A stretch of DNA of 64,000 nucleotides from Nocardioides kribbensis (GCF_015070375.1 NZ_JADCLL010000008.1:156334-220333), one strand, 5' to 3'; numbered from the stretch's first letter, positions 25,908 to 34,635 are shown. Made by a program: numbers and translations. The notes: generated from the sequence alone by a model not told the origin.

Positions 25908-28180
25908 ACCCTCGGCCGCTCGCAGGTGGAGCGCCTGCACGCGGCCGGAGCCGGTGGGTGCCGAGCGTGCCCGGCGCGGTGCTCCTCGCCCTGGCGCTGT
26001 CGATGCTCGTGGTGACCCTGGTGCTCTCGGTGGCGACGCTGCGCCAGGTCGGGCTGCTCTCGGGACGCGTCGGCGACACCCAGGCCATCGTCGACGCCAA
26101 CGTCAGGACCCTCACGCAGGTGCAGCGCGAGCTGCTGCTGCTCGACACCATGCTCGCCGACGGTGCGACGGCCGACGAGCTCGACCTCCAGGGCCAGCTG
26201 GTGAGCCAGCGGGTGCAGGAGGGCTCGCTGTCCTACCAGGAGCAGACCCTGCGCGCCGAGGACCTGCTGGCCCTCGCCCGCGCCGACCAGCGGCGCTGGG
26301 AGGACGACCTCCTCCCCAGGCTCGACACCCTGGGCGACGTCGCGGACCGCCCCGGCGTCGAGGGACCGGCGGTGCGCGCGCTGCGGCGGGACGTGTCGGA
26401 GCTGGAGCGGTCCTACAACCAGCTCGTCTCCGACGGCGAGAACAACCGCAAGGCCCAGGCGGGGCTGGCCAACGACGACGCGGAGCGGCTGCTGTCGGGG
26501 GCGCGGCTCATGGTCGGCGGTCTCTTCGCCACCTTCGCCCTCGGCCTGCTCGCGCTGGTCCTCGGCCTGGTGGTGGCACGGCGCGCCTCGCGGCAGCGGG
26601 AGGCCGACCGGGAGGCCCTCGTGACGCTGAACCAGGAGCTCGAGCGCTACGCCCACATCGTGCACGCCACCTCGACCATGGTGGTCTGGACCGACGTGCG
26701 CGGGCGCATCATCTGGGTCAACCCCGCCTTCGAGGCCGAGACGGGCTGGGCGCTGGCCGAGGTGGTGGGACGCTCGCCGGGTGACTTCCTGCAGGGACCG
26801 GGCACGGACCCCGACACGGTGCGGGAGATGGGGGAGCGGCTGCGCCGTGGGGAGCGCTTCACCGCCGAGGTCCTCAACTACCACCGCGACGGCCACGAGA
26901 TGTGGGTCGCGCTCGACGTGACTCCTCTGCGCGAGGAGTCCGCGGAGGGCGAGGGGGCGCTCACCGGCTTCGTGGCCGTCGAGTCCGACGTCACGGAGCG
27001 CCGGGAGGCCGCGGCGCTGCTGGAGGTCGCCCGCCGCGAGGCCGAGGCGACAGCCGCCGACCGGGCCGCCTTCCTGGCCACGATGTCGCACGAGATCCGC
27101 ACCCCGCTCAACGCGGTGCTGGGCCTGACCGAGCTCCTGGCCGCGGGCGAGCTCGACCCCGAGCAGCGCGACTTCGCCGTCACGGCCCAGCGCAGCGGGC
27201 GGCACCTGCTGAGCCTGGTCAACGACATCCTGGACTTCTCCGCGCTCGACGCCGGCGGGGTGACCTCCTCGGAGGCGGAGCTGTCGCTGGTCGAGACCGT
27301 GGACGACGTGGTGGCGATGTTCGCCAGCGAGGCGCAGGGCAAGGGACTCGGGCTGCGGGTGCGTCGCACCGACGCGGCGCCCGACCGCGTGCGTGGTGAC
27401 GTCGTCCACCTGCGCCAGGTGCTGGTCAACCTGGTGGGCAACGCCGTGAAGTTCACCGATGCCGGCAGCGTGGCCGTCGAGGTGTCGCGCGACAGCGAGG
27501 GCGACGTCGTCCTGGAGGTCCGTGACACCGGGATCGGCGTGCCGCAGTGGCGCATCCCCTCGCTCTTCCAGCCCTTCACCCGGGGCGACGTGTCCGCCAC
27601 GCGGCGTCACGGCGGCACCGGGCTCGGGCTCGCCATCTCGCGCGGTCTCGCTCGGGCGATGGGCGGCGACATCTCACTGACGTCGGTGCTGGGGGAGGGC
27701 ACCACCGTCACCGTGCGGCTCCCCCTGGCGCCGGTCGGCGACGTCGTGACCCCGGCTCCGCCGGTCGGGGCCGCCCCGGCCGCCGACCTCGGGACCGCGC
27801 TGCGGGTGCTCGTCGCCGAGGACGACCCCATCAACCAGAAGGTGATCACGGCGATGCTCCGGCGCTGCGACCTCGACGCCGTCGTCGTGCCCGACGGTCT
27901 CGCCGCGGTGGAGGCGGTGCGGTCGGCCGCGGGCCGGGGAGAGCCCTTCGACCTCGTCCTGATGGACGTGCAGATGCCGGTCATGGACGGGATGGAGGCG
28001 ACCCAGGTCGTCGCCCTCGAGCACCCAGGCCTGCCCGTGGTCGCGCTCAGCGCCAACGTCCTCCCCGCCGACCGCGACCGCATGCTCGCAGCCGGCGCGG
28101 TCGGTTACCTGACCAAGCCGGTCAGCCTCGCCTCCCTGCTCGACGTGGTGCGGACCCACGCCGGGGTCGCGGCCCCCTAG
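25904..28180 (+). CDS. Membrane hybrid sensor histidine kinase
   Basis: This 758-residue kinase has a first transmembrane helix (about 22-46), an extracytoplasmic helical region to about residue 200 (LTQVQRELLLLDTMLADGA), a second helix (about 202-224), a PAS domain (MVVWTDVRGRIIWVNPAFEA, ETGW), HisKA with His near 394 (FLATMSHEIRTPLNAVLGL), HATPase_c (VNLVGNAVKFTDAG, VRDTGIGVP, GTGLGLAI) and a C-terminal receiver with Asp near 688 (FDLVLMDVQMPVMDGMEA). It is encoded with the upstream lipoprotein. The His-Asp layout implies relay through a separate HPt, supplied by the divergent operon. Confidence 0.93.
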   Translation: MNPRPLAGGAPARGRSRWVPSVPGAVLLALALSMLVVTLVLSVATLRQVGLLSGRVGDTQAIVDANVRTLTQVQRELLLLDTMLADGATADELDLQGQLVSQRVQEGSLSYQEQTLRAEDLLALARADQRRWEDDLLPRLDTLGDVADRPGVEGPAVRALRRDVSELERSYNQLVSDGENNRKAQAGLANDDAERLLSGARLMVGGLFATFALGLLALVLGLVVARRASRQREADREALVTLNQELERYAHIVHATSTMVVWTDVRGRIIWVNPAFEAETGWALAEVVGRSPGDFLQGPGTDPDTVREMGERLRRGERFTAEVLNYHRDGHEMWVALDVTPLREESAEGEGALTGFVAVESDVTERREAAALLEVARREAEATAADRAAFLATMSHEIRTPLNAVLGLTELLAAGELDPEQRDFAVTAQRSGRHLLSLVNDILDFSALDAGGVTSSEAELSLVETVDDVVAMFASEAQGKGLGLRVRRTDAAPDRVRGDVVHLRQVLVNLVGNAVKFTDAGSVAVEVSRDSEGDVVLEVRDTGIGVPQWRIPSLFQPFTRGDVSATRRHGGTGLGLAISRGLARAMGGDISLTSVLGEGTTVTVRLPLAPVGDVVTPAPPVGAAPAADLGTALRVLVAEDDPINQKVITAMLRRCDLDAVVVPDGLAAVEAVRSAAGRGEPFDLVLMDVQMPVMDGMEATQVVALEHPGLPVVALSANVLPADRDRMLAAGAVGYLTKPVSLASLLDVVRTHAGVAAP

Positions 28181-28824
28181 CCCGTCGCGGCGGCGCGCTC
28201 GGCGAGGCGTACGGCGACGTGGCGCACCAGGTCGGTGGTCTCGGGGTCGGCGGCGGCCTGCTCGGGCACCAGGCCGCCGAGCAGGGCGGCGGGACGGGTC
28301 AGCCACGCCCACGCGCGCCACGGGTCGGTGCCGGCCTCGAGCAGCGTGGTCAGCACCGCGGCGAGCTCGTCGCGCACCCTCCCCGCCGCGTCGAGCTGGA
28401 AGGCCGGCACCATCGCCTGCTCCCGGCTGACGACGAGGAGACGGTGGTCGCCCGCCGCCTTGTGCACGTCGAAGCGGGTGGCCTCCAGCGTCGCCCCCCG
28501 CAGGGCCGCCAGCGACGCGTAGTCGTGCCACGGGCTCGCCACCAGCTCGGCCCGCACCCGCGCCTGCTGGGCCAGCTGCACCAGCGGCACCGGCACGGCG
28601 TGCTCGGGCTCGTCGCCCTCGGCGTGCAGCAGCCTGTCGAGGTCGGCGAGCTGGTCGGCTCCCAGCGGCTCCCCGGTGCGCGGGTCGGTCCACCGCGCGT
28701 GGCCGGCGTCGTCGCGGTGGAGCGTCGGCAGCCCGGCCGCCCCCAGCTGGTCGGCCAGCCCCAGCCGCTCCAGCCAGGCCGCGAGGCGCTCGCTGGTCTC
28801 CGCCGGGCTCTCGTCGCCCGTCAT
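28177..28824 (-). CDS. MbcA/Xre/ParS-like protein, orphan
   Basis: This 215-residue protein ends with a segment resembling the Xre/MbcA/ParS toxin-binding domain (DPWRAWAWLTRPAALLGGLV) preceded by AMVPAFQLDAAGRVRDELAA, a pairing seen in antitoxin-like proteins. The N-terminal half (LAAWLERLGLADQLGAAGLP, TLHRDDAGH) is less informative. Such antitoxins normally sit beside a RES-domain toxin; none is encoded on either side here. It overlaps the convergent hybrid kinase by 4 bp. The assignment rests on pattern resemblance only. Confidence 0.5.
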   Translation of the reverse strand: MTGDESPAETSERLAAWLERLGLADQLGAAGLPTLHRDDAGHARWTDPRTGEPLGADQLADLDRLLHAEGDEPEHAVPVPLVQLAQQARVRAELVASPWHDYASLAALRGATLEATRFDVHKAAGDHRLLVVSREQAMVPAFQLDAAGRVRDELAAVLTTLLEAGTDPWRAWAWLTRPAALLGGLVPEQAAADPETTDLVRHVAVRLAERAAATG

Positions 28825-28997
28825 CGGGCCTCACCAGTCAGGGGGCACGTCATGGGGCAAGCCTGCCTCACCCTCCCTGGAGCGCTCGGCTCAGCCGGTG
28901 CGACCGGCGTGGTCCAGCCGTGGGGGTCGGTCCCAGTGCGGCGGCCGACGGCTCCGGCGGTGGTGGGGTCGAGGTCGATCACCGGTCCCACGTAGAC

Positions 28998-29360
28998 CTC
29001 GACCGGTCGTACGCCGCCAGCTCTCGGGCGGGCCGGCGACGCGAGGCGACCCCGCGAGCGCCTGCCGGTGCCGGCGGGCGCTCGCGGTGACCGAGCGTGC
29101 GTAGTGGCGTGAGACGTCACCTGCGGCGGCCCTCGACCGGTCGTACGCCGCCACTTCTCGGGCTGGTCGGCCGGCGACGGGAGGCGGTCCCGCGTGGCGG
29201 GGCCGGTGCTGGCGGCACTCGGGGTGGCCGATTGTGCGAAGTGGCGGGAGACGACACCTGCGGCGGTGGTCGACCTGTCGTATGCCGCCACTTCTCGGGC
29301 GGGCCGCCCGGCGACGGGAGGCAGCCCCGCGTGGCGGGTCGGTGGCGCTCGCGGTGACCG
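28998..29360. repeat. Intergenic ~135-bp repeat, three diverged copies
   Basis: Copies begin near 28998, 29132 and 29269 (periods 134 and 137 bp). Shared blocks include TCGACCGGTCGTACGCCGCC, ACTTCTCGGGC and CGACGGGAGGC. In the third, GAAGTGGCGG (29238-29247) and CCGCCACTTC (29285-29294) are perfect arms, with an inner ACGACA/TGTCGT pair, giving a 57-bp hairpin. Copy two has an imperfect version (29103-29155). No reading frame is convincing here. The preceding 28825-28997 holds nothing recognisable. Confidence 0.7.
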
Positions 29361-29490
29361 ACCGTCCAGGTCCGGGTGCCGAGGACCTCCACCGACCACT
29401 CGGAGACCGACGAGTCACGACGCGACGCCCCAGAGCCCCGACGGTCGCCGGCGTGGTTCCGTCTCGACGGGCTCCCTCCTCGACCACCGG

Positions 29491-29586
29491 CGCCGCCGGG
29501 GTGCCGGGCCGCCGGGGTGCCGGGGGTGCCGGGGCCGCCGGGGCCGCCGGGGTGCCGGAGCCGCCGGGGTGCCGGGGCCGCCGGGA
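29491..29586. repeat. Low-complexity GCCGGGGTG/GCCGGGGCC array
   Basis: About ten imperfect 9-bp units of GCCGGGGTG, GCCGGGGCC or GCCGGAGCC follow one another in the gap before fprA. It has the look of a slippage-derived microsatellite. No spacers are present, so it is not a CRISPR. Confidence 0.8.
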
Positions 29587-29605
29587 CGAGGGTCGCGCGG
29601 CGAGG

Positions 29606-29676
29606 TGTGACGCTCGACGTCACAGCCGGATCCGGGGGAGCGACCTAGGTCACAGCCGTATCCTGTGACCTCACAG
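29606..29676. promoter_or_regulatory. Cluster of TGTGAC/GTCACA palindromes upstream of fprA
   Basis: Three inverted repeats are clustered: TGTGAC-N7-GTCACA (29606-29624), GTCACAG-CCGTATC-CTGTGAC (29649-29669) and CTGTGA-CC-TCACAG (29663-29676), the last two sharing bases. GTCACAGCCG is repeated at 29619 and 29649. The cluster ends 116 bp before the fprA start and is the clearest non-GC-biased signal in this gap. Confidence 0.6.
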
Positions 29677-29792
29677 CGGATCGGTCCCTACTGCGGCTTG
29701 GCGGGGCCCGTGATGCTGGTGCAGGGCGCAGGCGCGCCCGTCCTCGGTGCGCGACCTGCGCGCCGTCCCTCTCGCATCAGGAGTGAGCAGTC

Positions 29793-31166
29793 ATGAGGAA
29801 GTTCCGGGTCGCCGTGGTCGGTGCCGGTCCCGCGGGCATCTACGCGGCCGACATCCTGACCAAGGAGCACGAAGGCGCGAGCGTCGACGTGATCGAGCGG
29901 CTGCCCGCGCCGTACGGCCTGGTCCGCTACGGCGTGGCGCCGGACCACCCGCGGATCAAGGAGATCGTCAAGGCGCTGCGGCGCGTGCTCGACCGCGACT
30001 CCATCCGCTTCCTCGGCAACGTCGAGTACGGCCGCGACGTCACCCTCGACGAGCTCAAGCGCCACTACGACGCGGTGATCTTCTCCACCGGCGCCATGTC
30101 GGACCGCTCCCTCGACATCCCCGGTGTCGACCTCGAGGGCAGCCACGGCGCGGCCGACTTCGTCAGCTGGTACGCCGGGCACCCCGACGTGCCCTCCGAG
30201 TGGCCGCTCGACGCCCGCTCGGTGGCCGTCATCGGCGCCGGCAACGTCGCGCTCGACGTCGCCCGCATGCTGGCCAAGCCCGCCGACGAGCAGCTGACCA
30301 CCGAGATCGCCGACAACGTCTACCAGGGCCTCAAGGCCAACCAGGCCACCGACGTGCACGTCTTCGCGCGCCGCGGGCCCGCGGAGATCAAGTTCTCCCC
30401 CATGGAGCTGCGCGAGCTGTCCCACTCCCCGAGCATCGACGTGCTCGTGGAGGAGGAGGGCTTCCAGATCGACGACGACGGCCAGTCGCGCATCAGCAGC
30501 AACAAGGGCGTCCGCCTCGTGGTCGACACCCTGCTCAAGTACCTCGAGGCCGAGCCGACCGGCGCCCAGCACCGTATCCACATCCACATGTGCCACGCCC
30601 CGGTCGAGATCCTCGGCGAGGACGGCAAGGTCGTCGCGATCCGCACCGAGAAGACCGAGATGGACGGCACCGGCAACGCCCGCGGCACCGGCGAGTTCGT
30701 CGACACCCCGGTCCAGGCGGTCTACCGCGCGATCGGCTACCGCTCCTCCAGCCTGGCCGACGTGCCCTTCGACGACGTCCGTGGCGTGGTGCGCCACGAC
30801 GGCGGACGGGTCGTCGACGAGGACGGCATCCAGCTCACCGGGCTCTACGTCACCGGCTGGGTCAAGCGCGGGCCGGTCGGTCTCATCGGCCACACCAAGT
30901 CCGACGCCAGCGAGACCGTGCGCCACCTGCTCTCCGACCTCGAGAAGACCCCCGCCCCCGAGGTCGGCGACCCCGACGGCATCGTCGAGCTCCTGCTCGA
31001 CCGCGGCGTCGGCGTCACCACCTGGGAGGGCTGGGAGCGTCTCGACGCCCACGAGGTGTCGCTGGGCGAGGCCTCGGGTCGCGAGCGGATCAAGGTCGTC
31101 CCGCGCGAGGAGATGCTGCGCATCTCCCAGGGCTCCGACGACCAGGGCTCCGACTCCCAGGGCTGA
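29793..31166 (+). CDS. fprA: Ferredoxin/adrenodoxin-type NADP+ reductase
   Basis: This 457-residue flavoprotein is of the adrenodoxin-reductase type, like mycobacterial FprA. It has an FAD-binding GxGxxG (VAVVGAGPAGIYAADILTKE), LPAPYGLVRYGVAPDHPRIK, the NADP-binding VAVIGAGNVALDVARML, RRGPAEIKFSPMELREL, and the C-terminal GWVKRGPVGLIGHTKSDA that contacts FAD. It moves electrons between NADPH and ferredoxin, for example for P450 or desaturase partners; none is adjacent. The C-terminus ends in repeated SDDQGSDSQG. ATG 29793 is preceded by AGGAGTGA. Confidence 0.92.
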   Translation: MRKFRVAVVGAGPAGIYAADILTKEHEGASVDVIERLPAPYGLVRYGVAPDHPRIKEIVKALRRVLDRDSIRFLGNVEYGRDVTLDELKRHYDAVIFSTGAMSDRSLDIPGVDLEGSHGAADFVSWYAGHPDVPSEWPLDARSVAVIGAGNVALDVARMLAKPADEQLTTEIADNVYQGLKANQATDVHVFARRGPAEIKFSPMELRELSHSPSIDVLVEEEGFQIDDDGQSRISSNKGVRLVVDTLLKYLEAEPTGAQHRIHIHMCHAPVEILGEDGKVVAIRTEKTEMDGTGNARGTGEFVDTPVQAVYRAIGYRSSSLADVPFDDVRGVVRHDGGRVVDEDGIQLTGLYVTGWVKRGPVGLIGHTKSDASETVRHLLSDLEKTPAPEVGDPDGIVELLLDRGVGVTTWEGWERLDAHEVSLGEASGRERIKVVPREEMLRISQGSDDQGSDSQG

Positions 31167-31169
31167 CCG

Positions 31170-32111
31170 CTACGGCACCAGGTCGAGGACCCGCATGGCC
31201 CGCGCGGCCATGCGGGCCTCGCCGAGCGCATTGGGGTGCACGATGACCGGGTTGGTGCCCTGGAGCACCGGCTCGATCCAGCGCACGCCGGCCTTCTGGC
31301 AGGCGTCGTGGCCCTCGGAGACCCGGTTGAGGTTGACGTACGTCGAGCCCGTGGCCGCCGCCGCGCGGCGCACGGCGTCGTTGAGCGTGGCCTGGAGGCT
31401 GCGCAGGTAGGGCACGTCGCCCTCGGCGACCGGCATCCGGTCGAAGCACCCGCCGGTGCGCGGCAGGATCCACGGGTAGCCGAGGATCGCGACCTCGGCG
31501 CGGGGCGCGCGGCGGGCGACCTGGCGCAGCACCTTCACGATCGCGGGGTAGGTCGTGTCGCGGATCGTGTCCTCGTAGCTCGAGCCGAACTGGTCCTTGC
31601 ACGGGCTGCCCTGGCCCAGTGACAGCACCCCGAGCGCGCCGCAGGACAGGATCGAGCCGATGAAGACGCCGCTGTCGTTGCCGCCGATCGTCATCGTGAC
31701 CAGGCGGGTGCGCCGGTTCAGCGCGTCGAGCTGCGGTGCGACGCCGGGGTACTGGCCCTCGGCGTAGTCGCCGGTCTCCGCGCCGCCGCAGGTCACGTCG
31801 ACCAGGCGCGCGCCGGTGCGCTCGGCGATGAGGTGGGGGTAGTTGAGCGTGGAGCGCAGGCACTGGGGCGGCGCCGTCGGGTCGGGCGGCAGGACGCCCG
31901 AGGCGGCGCTGTAGGAGTCGCCGAGCGCGACGTAGCGCGCCCCGTCGGCCAGCGCGCCGCGCAGGTCGCGCCGGGCGTCGCGGTCCGTGGCGGCGCCGCC
32001 GGACGAGCCGGTGGCGCCCGCAGGAGCCACGAGCAGGGTCGCGGCCAGCGCGAGGACCGCGACCAGGACGGACGCCAGGGCGGCGGGGCAGGCGGGCGTG
32101 CGTGGGCGCAT
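31170..32111 (-). CDS. Secreted SGNH/GDSL hydrolase
   Basis: This 313-residue exported esterase or lipase has a signal peptide (SVLVAVLALAATLLVAPAGA) and the SGNH blocks: block I ARYVALGDSYSAASGVLP with the catalytic Ser, block III MTIGGNDSGVFIG, and block V near NPVIVHPNALGEARMA with His. Four or more Cys (QCLRSTL, DVTCGGAE, ILSCGALG, GCFDRM) could form disulfides as in Streptomyces SGNH lipases. It is convergent with fprA, ending 4 bp from its stop. Confidence 0.9.
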   Translation of the reverse strand: MRPRTPACPAALASVLVAVLALAATLLVAPAGATGSSGGAATDRDARRDLRGALADGARYVALGDSYSAASGVLPPDPTAPPQCLRSTLNYPHLIAERTGARLVDVTCGGAETGDYAEGQYPGVAPQLDALNRRTRLVTMTIGGNDSGVFIGSILSCGALGVLSLGQGSPCKDQFGSSYEDTIRDTTYPAIVKVLRQVARRAPRAEVAILGYPWILPRTGGCFDRMPVAEGDVPYLRSLQATLNDAVRRAAAATGSTYVNLNRVSEGHDACQKAGVRWIEPVLQGTNPVIVHPNALGEARMAARAMRVLDLVP

Positions 32112-32183
32112 CGGGTCTCCGTCGACGGGGGGACGGGCGAGGTGGCGCCCGTCACAGCGTTCTACGCGGCGCTCCCGCCCCCG

Positions 32184-32933
32184 TCAAGGGCGTCCGGGCG
32201 TCACGGTCCCGCCGAGCACCTCGGCCACGAGGTCGCGCTGGTAGCCGTCATAGGCCGCTCGCGCCCGGGCCGCCGGCCAGCCGGGCGGCTCGAGCGGGGC
32301 GGGGAGCAGCGGGTCGGCGGCGAGGTGGCGCACCAGCCGCGCGGCGAGGGCGAGCCGGGTCGCCGGCGTGGCCGCCTCCGCGAGGGCGGCCGTCGTCCGC
32401 TCCGCCTCCTCGGCCCAGCCCCGGAGGTCCCACAGGCGGGCGGCGAGCGCTCCGGGCTCGTCGTCGGGGCGGGAGCGGAAGAGGGTGGTGGTCGGGTCGG
32501 CGGGGGTGGGGCGCTCGAGGTTGGCGGGCCGGGTCCAGACCCCCTCGCGGAGCTCGGCGAGTCGGGCGGCGGCCAGCCGGGAGCGCAGGGCGGAGCGCTC
32601 GGTGCCGGGGCGCCCGGCCACGGTGACCACGACCATCTCCCAGTCGCCGTCCCACGCGGCGGCGCGCGGGCGGTGCTCCTGACGCTCGCGGCGCTCGACC
32701 AGGCGGCGGCCGAGGCGGTGCTCGGCGCCCTCGCGGGTGACGTCGCCGGCGGCGACCGCGCGGCTCAGGGCGACGCGCACCGTGGCGGGCGCGACCCCCA
32801 GGTGCTCGCCGGCCCCGACGAGCTCGGCCCCGGTCATCGGTCGCGGGTGCGCCCCGAGCAGGAGGCTCAGCACCACCGAGCGGGCGGGGAGCGGCTTGAC
32901 CTCGGGCACCGGCCGAGTCAACCACAGGGGCAT
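32184..32933 (-). CDS. PaaX-family transcriptional regulator
   Basis: This 249-residue protein has the PaaX layout: N-terminal winged helix (ARSVVLSLLLGAHPRPMTGA, then GVAPATVRVALSRAVAAGDV, LGRRLVERR), a central domain (AAWDGDWEMVVVTVAGRPG, RSALRSRLAAARLAELREGV) and a C-terminal domain (ALAARLVRHLAADPLLPAPL, PPGWPAARARAAYDGY). PaaX homologues often respond to acyl- or aryl-CoA. It is divergent from an acyl-CoA dehydrogenase and its start codon lies inside a 9-bp inverted repeat, so autorepression plus control of the neighbour is likely. Confidence 0.88.
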   Translation of the reverse strand: MPLWLTRPVPEVKPLPARSVVLSLLLGAHPRPMTGAELVGAGEHLGVAPATVRVALSRAVAAGDVTREGAEHRLGRRLVERRERQEHRPRAAAWDGDWEMVVVTVAGRPGTERSALRSRLAAARLAELREGVWTRPANLERPTPADPTTTLFRSRPDDEPGALAARLWDLRGWAEEAERTTAALAEAATPATRLALAARLVRHLAADPLLPAPLEPPGWPAARARAAYDGYQRDLVAEVLGGTVTPGRP

Positions 32934-32969
32934 TACGTCTCTGGACACAACTGTCACGTCAGACGTAAT
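32932..32969. promoter_or_regulatory. Operator between paaX-like gene and acyl-CoA dehydrogenase
   Basis: ATTACGTCT (32932-32940) and AGACGTAAT (32961-32969) are perfect 9-bp inverted arms 20 bp apart, and ACGTC-A-GACGT (32956-32966) is a further palindrome in the right arm. The left arm overlaps the regulator's start codon; the right arm is 34 bp before the dehydrogenase start. Confidence 0.65.
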
Positions 32970-33003
32970 GTCGTCTCCCGACGCGTCGATCCCAGGAGGG
33001 CCC

Positions 33004-34635
33004 ATGACCGCGACCCACGAGGTGCTCAACCAGGTGCCGCCGCTGGTCGGGCACGACACCAGCGACGACGCCGCCCTGCGCGAGGGCTTGGAGCGCGAGG
33101 GGGCCGGGTGGGCGCTCGGGGAGGTCTCCGACCTGGGCCGCCTGGCCGGCAGCGCCGAGGCGCAGGAGCTCGGCCGCCTCGCCGAGCGCCACCGCCCGGT
33201 GCTGCACACCCACGACCGCTACGGCCACCGCATCGACGAGGTCGTCTACGACCCGGCCTACCACGAGCTGATGCGCACCGCCGTCGCCCACGGGCTGCAC
33301 GGCGCCGCCTGGGCCGACGACCGGCCGGGCGCCCACGTCGCGCGCGCGGGCCGCTTCATGGTGTGGAACGTCGACGCCGGCCACACCTGCCCGATCTCGA
33401 TGACCTACGCCGTCGTGCCCGCCCTGCGCGCGCACGCCGACCTCTCGGCGCGCCTCGAGCCGCTGCTCACCGGGCGCGACTACGACCCCGTCCTGCGTGA
33501 CCCCGAGACCAAGCGCGGGCTCGTCGCGGGCATGTCGATGACCGAGAAGCAGGGCGGCTCCGACGTCCGCGCCAACACCACCACGGCCACGCCGCAGAGC
33601 GACGGCACCCACCTGCTGGTCGGCCACAAGTGGTTCACCAGCGCGCCGATGTCCGACGTGTTCCTCACCCTCGCCCAGGCGCCGGGCGGCCTGTCGTGCT
33701 TCCTCGTGCCGCGGGTCCTGCCCGGCGGCGAGCGCAACCCGCTGCGCCTCGTGCGGCTCAAGGACAAGCTCGGCAACCGCTCCAACGCCTCCAGCGAGAT
33801 CGAGTACGACGGAGCCGTCGGCTGGCTCGTGGGCGAGGAGGGGCGCGGCGTGCGCACCATCGTGGAGATGGTCAACATGACCCGTCTCGACTGCGTCATC
33901 GGCTCCGCGGCCGGCATGCGCGCGGGCCTGGTGCAGGCCGCCCACCACGCCCGCCACCGCGCGGCCTTCGGTCGCCCGTTGCTGCAGCAGCCCCTGATGC
34001 GCAACGTGCTGGCCGACCTGGCGGTGGAGTCGGAGGCCGCGACGACGACGATGCTGCGCCTGGCCGGAGCCAACGACCGCGCCGTGCGCGGCGACGAGGG
34101 CGAGGCGGCGCTGCGCCGCATCGGCCTGGCCGTGACGAAGTACTACGTGTGCAAGCGCGCGCCCGTCGCGGTGGGGGAGGCGCTGGAGTGCCTCGGCGGC
34201 AACGGCTACATCGAGGACTCCGACCTGCCGCGGCTCTACCGCGAGATGCCGCTGCTCTCGATCTGGGAGGGCTCGGGCAACGTCGCCGCCCTCGACGCGC
34301 TGCGCGCCCTGGGGCGCGAGCCGCACACCCTCGACGCCTTCCTCGGCGAGGTGGAGCTGGCCGCGGGCGCCGACCGCCGCTTCGACGACGCCCTGGCCCG
34401 GCTCAAGAAGGAGCTGACCTCCTTCGACGACCTCGAGGTGCGCGCGCGGCGCGTGGTGGAGCAGCTGGCCCTGGTGCTCCAGGGGTCGCTGCTCGTGCGG
34501 CACGCCCCCGCGGCCGTCGCCGACGCCTTCTGCGCCTCGCGCCTGGGGCGCGACTGGGGCGGAGCGCTCGGCACGCTGCCGCCCGGACTCGACCTCGACC
34601 CCGTCGTCGAGCGGGCGCTCGTCGAGGTGCCCTGA
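33004..34635 (+). CDS. AidB-like acyl-CoA dehydrogenase
   Basis: This 543-residue flavoenzyme has the extended AidB architecture rather than the usual 380 residues. It shows LVGHDTSDDAALREGLEREG at the N-terminus, MSMTEKQGGSDVRANTTTA, LVGHKWFTSAPMSDVFLTLA, LVRLKDKLGNRSNASSEIEY, ALECLGGNGYIEDSDLPRLY and REMPLLSIWEGSGNV with the position of the catalytic Glu. AidB proteins have weak isovaleryl-CoA dehydrogenase activity and bind DNA in E. coli; the physiological substrate here is unknown. It is divergent from the PaaX-type regulator. Its 3' end enters a 15-bp tandem repeat. Confidence 0.9.
   Translation: MTATHEVLNQVPPLVGHDTSDDAALREGLEREGAGWALGEVSDLGRLAGSAEAQELGRLAERHRPVLHTHDRYGHRIDEVVYDPAYHELMRTAVAHGLHGAAWADDRPGAHVARAGRFMVWNVDAGHTCPISMTYAVVPALRAHADLSARLEPLLTGRDYDPVLRDPETKRGLVAGMSMTEKQGGSDVRANTTTATPQSDGTHLLVGHKWFTSAPMSDVFLTLAQAPGGLSCFLVPRVLPGGERNPLRLVRLKDKLGNRSNASSEIEYDGAVGWLVGEEGRGVRTIVEMVNMTRLDCVIGSAAGMRAGLVQAAHHARHRAAFGRPLLQQPLMRNVLADLAVESEAATTTMLRLAGANDRAVRGDEGEAALRRIGLAVTKYYVCKRAPVAVGEALECLGGNGYIEDSDLPRLYREMPLLSIWEGSGNVAALDALRALGREPHTLDAFLGEVELAAGADRRFDDALARLKKELTSFDDLEVRARRVVEQLALVLQGSLLVRHAPAAVADAFCASRLGRDWGGALGTLPPGLDLDPVVERALVEVP

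Noticed and set aside
29097..29586. Possible CRISPR array
   Set aside because: The repeats are either 135 bp and diverged or 9-bp low-complexity units with no spacers; no cas genes are in the window.
29747..31246. Overlapping 499-codon frame across fprA
   Set aside because: It is an Arg/Pro-rich shadow; fprA in the other frame has full FAD and NADP motifs.
32184..34635. PaaX-like regulator and dehydrogenase as part of the phenylacetate pathway
   Set aside because: They are 17 kb from paaABCDE and the dehydrogenase is AidB-like; PaaX-type regulators control many acyl-CoA genes.
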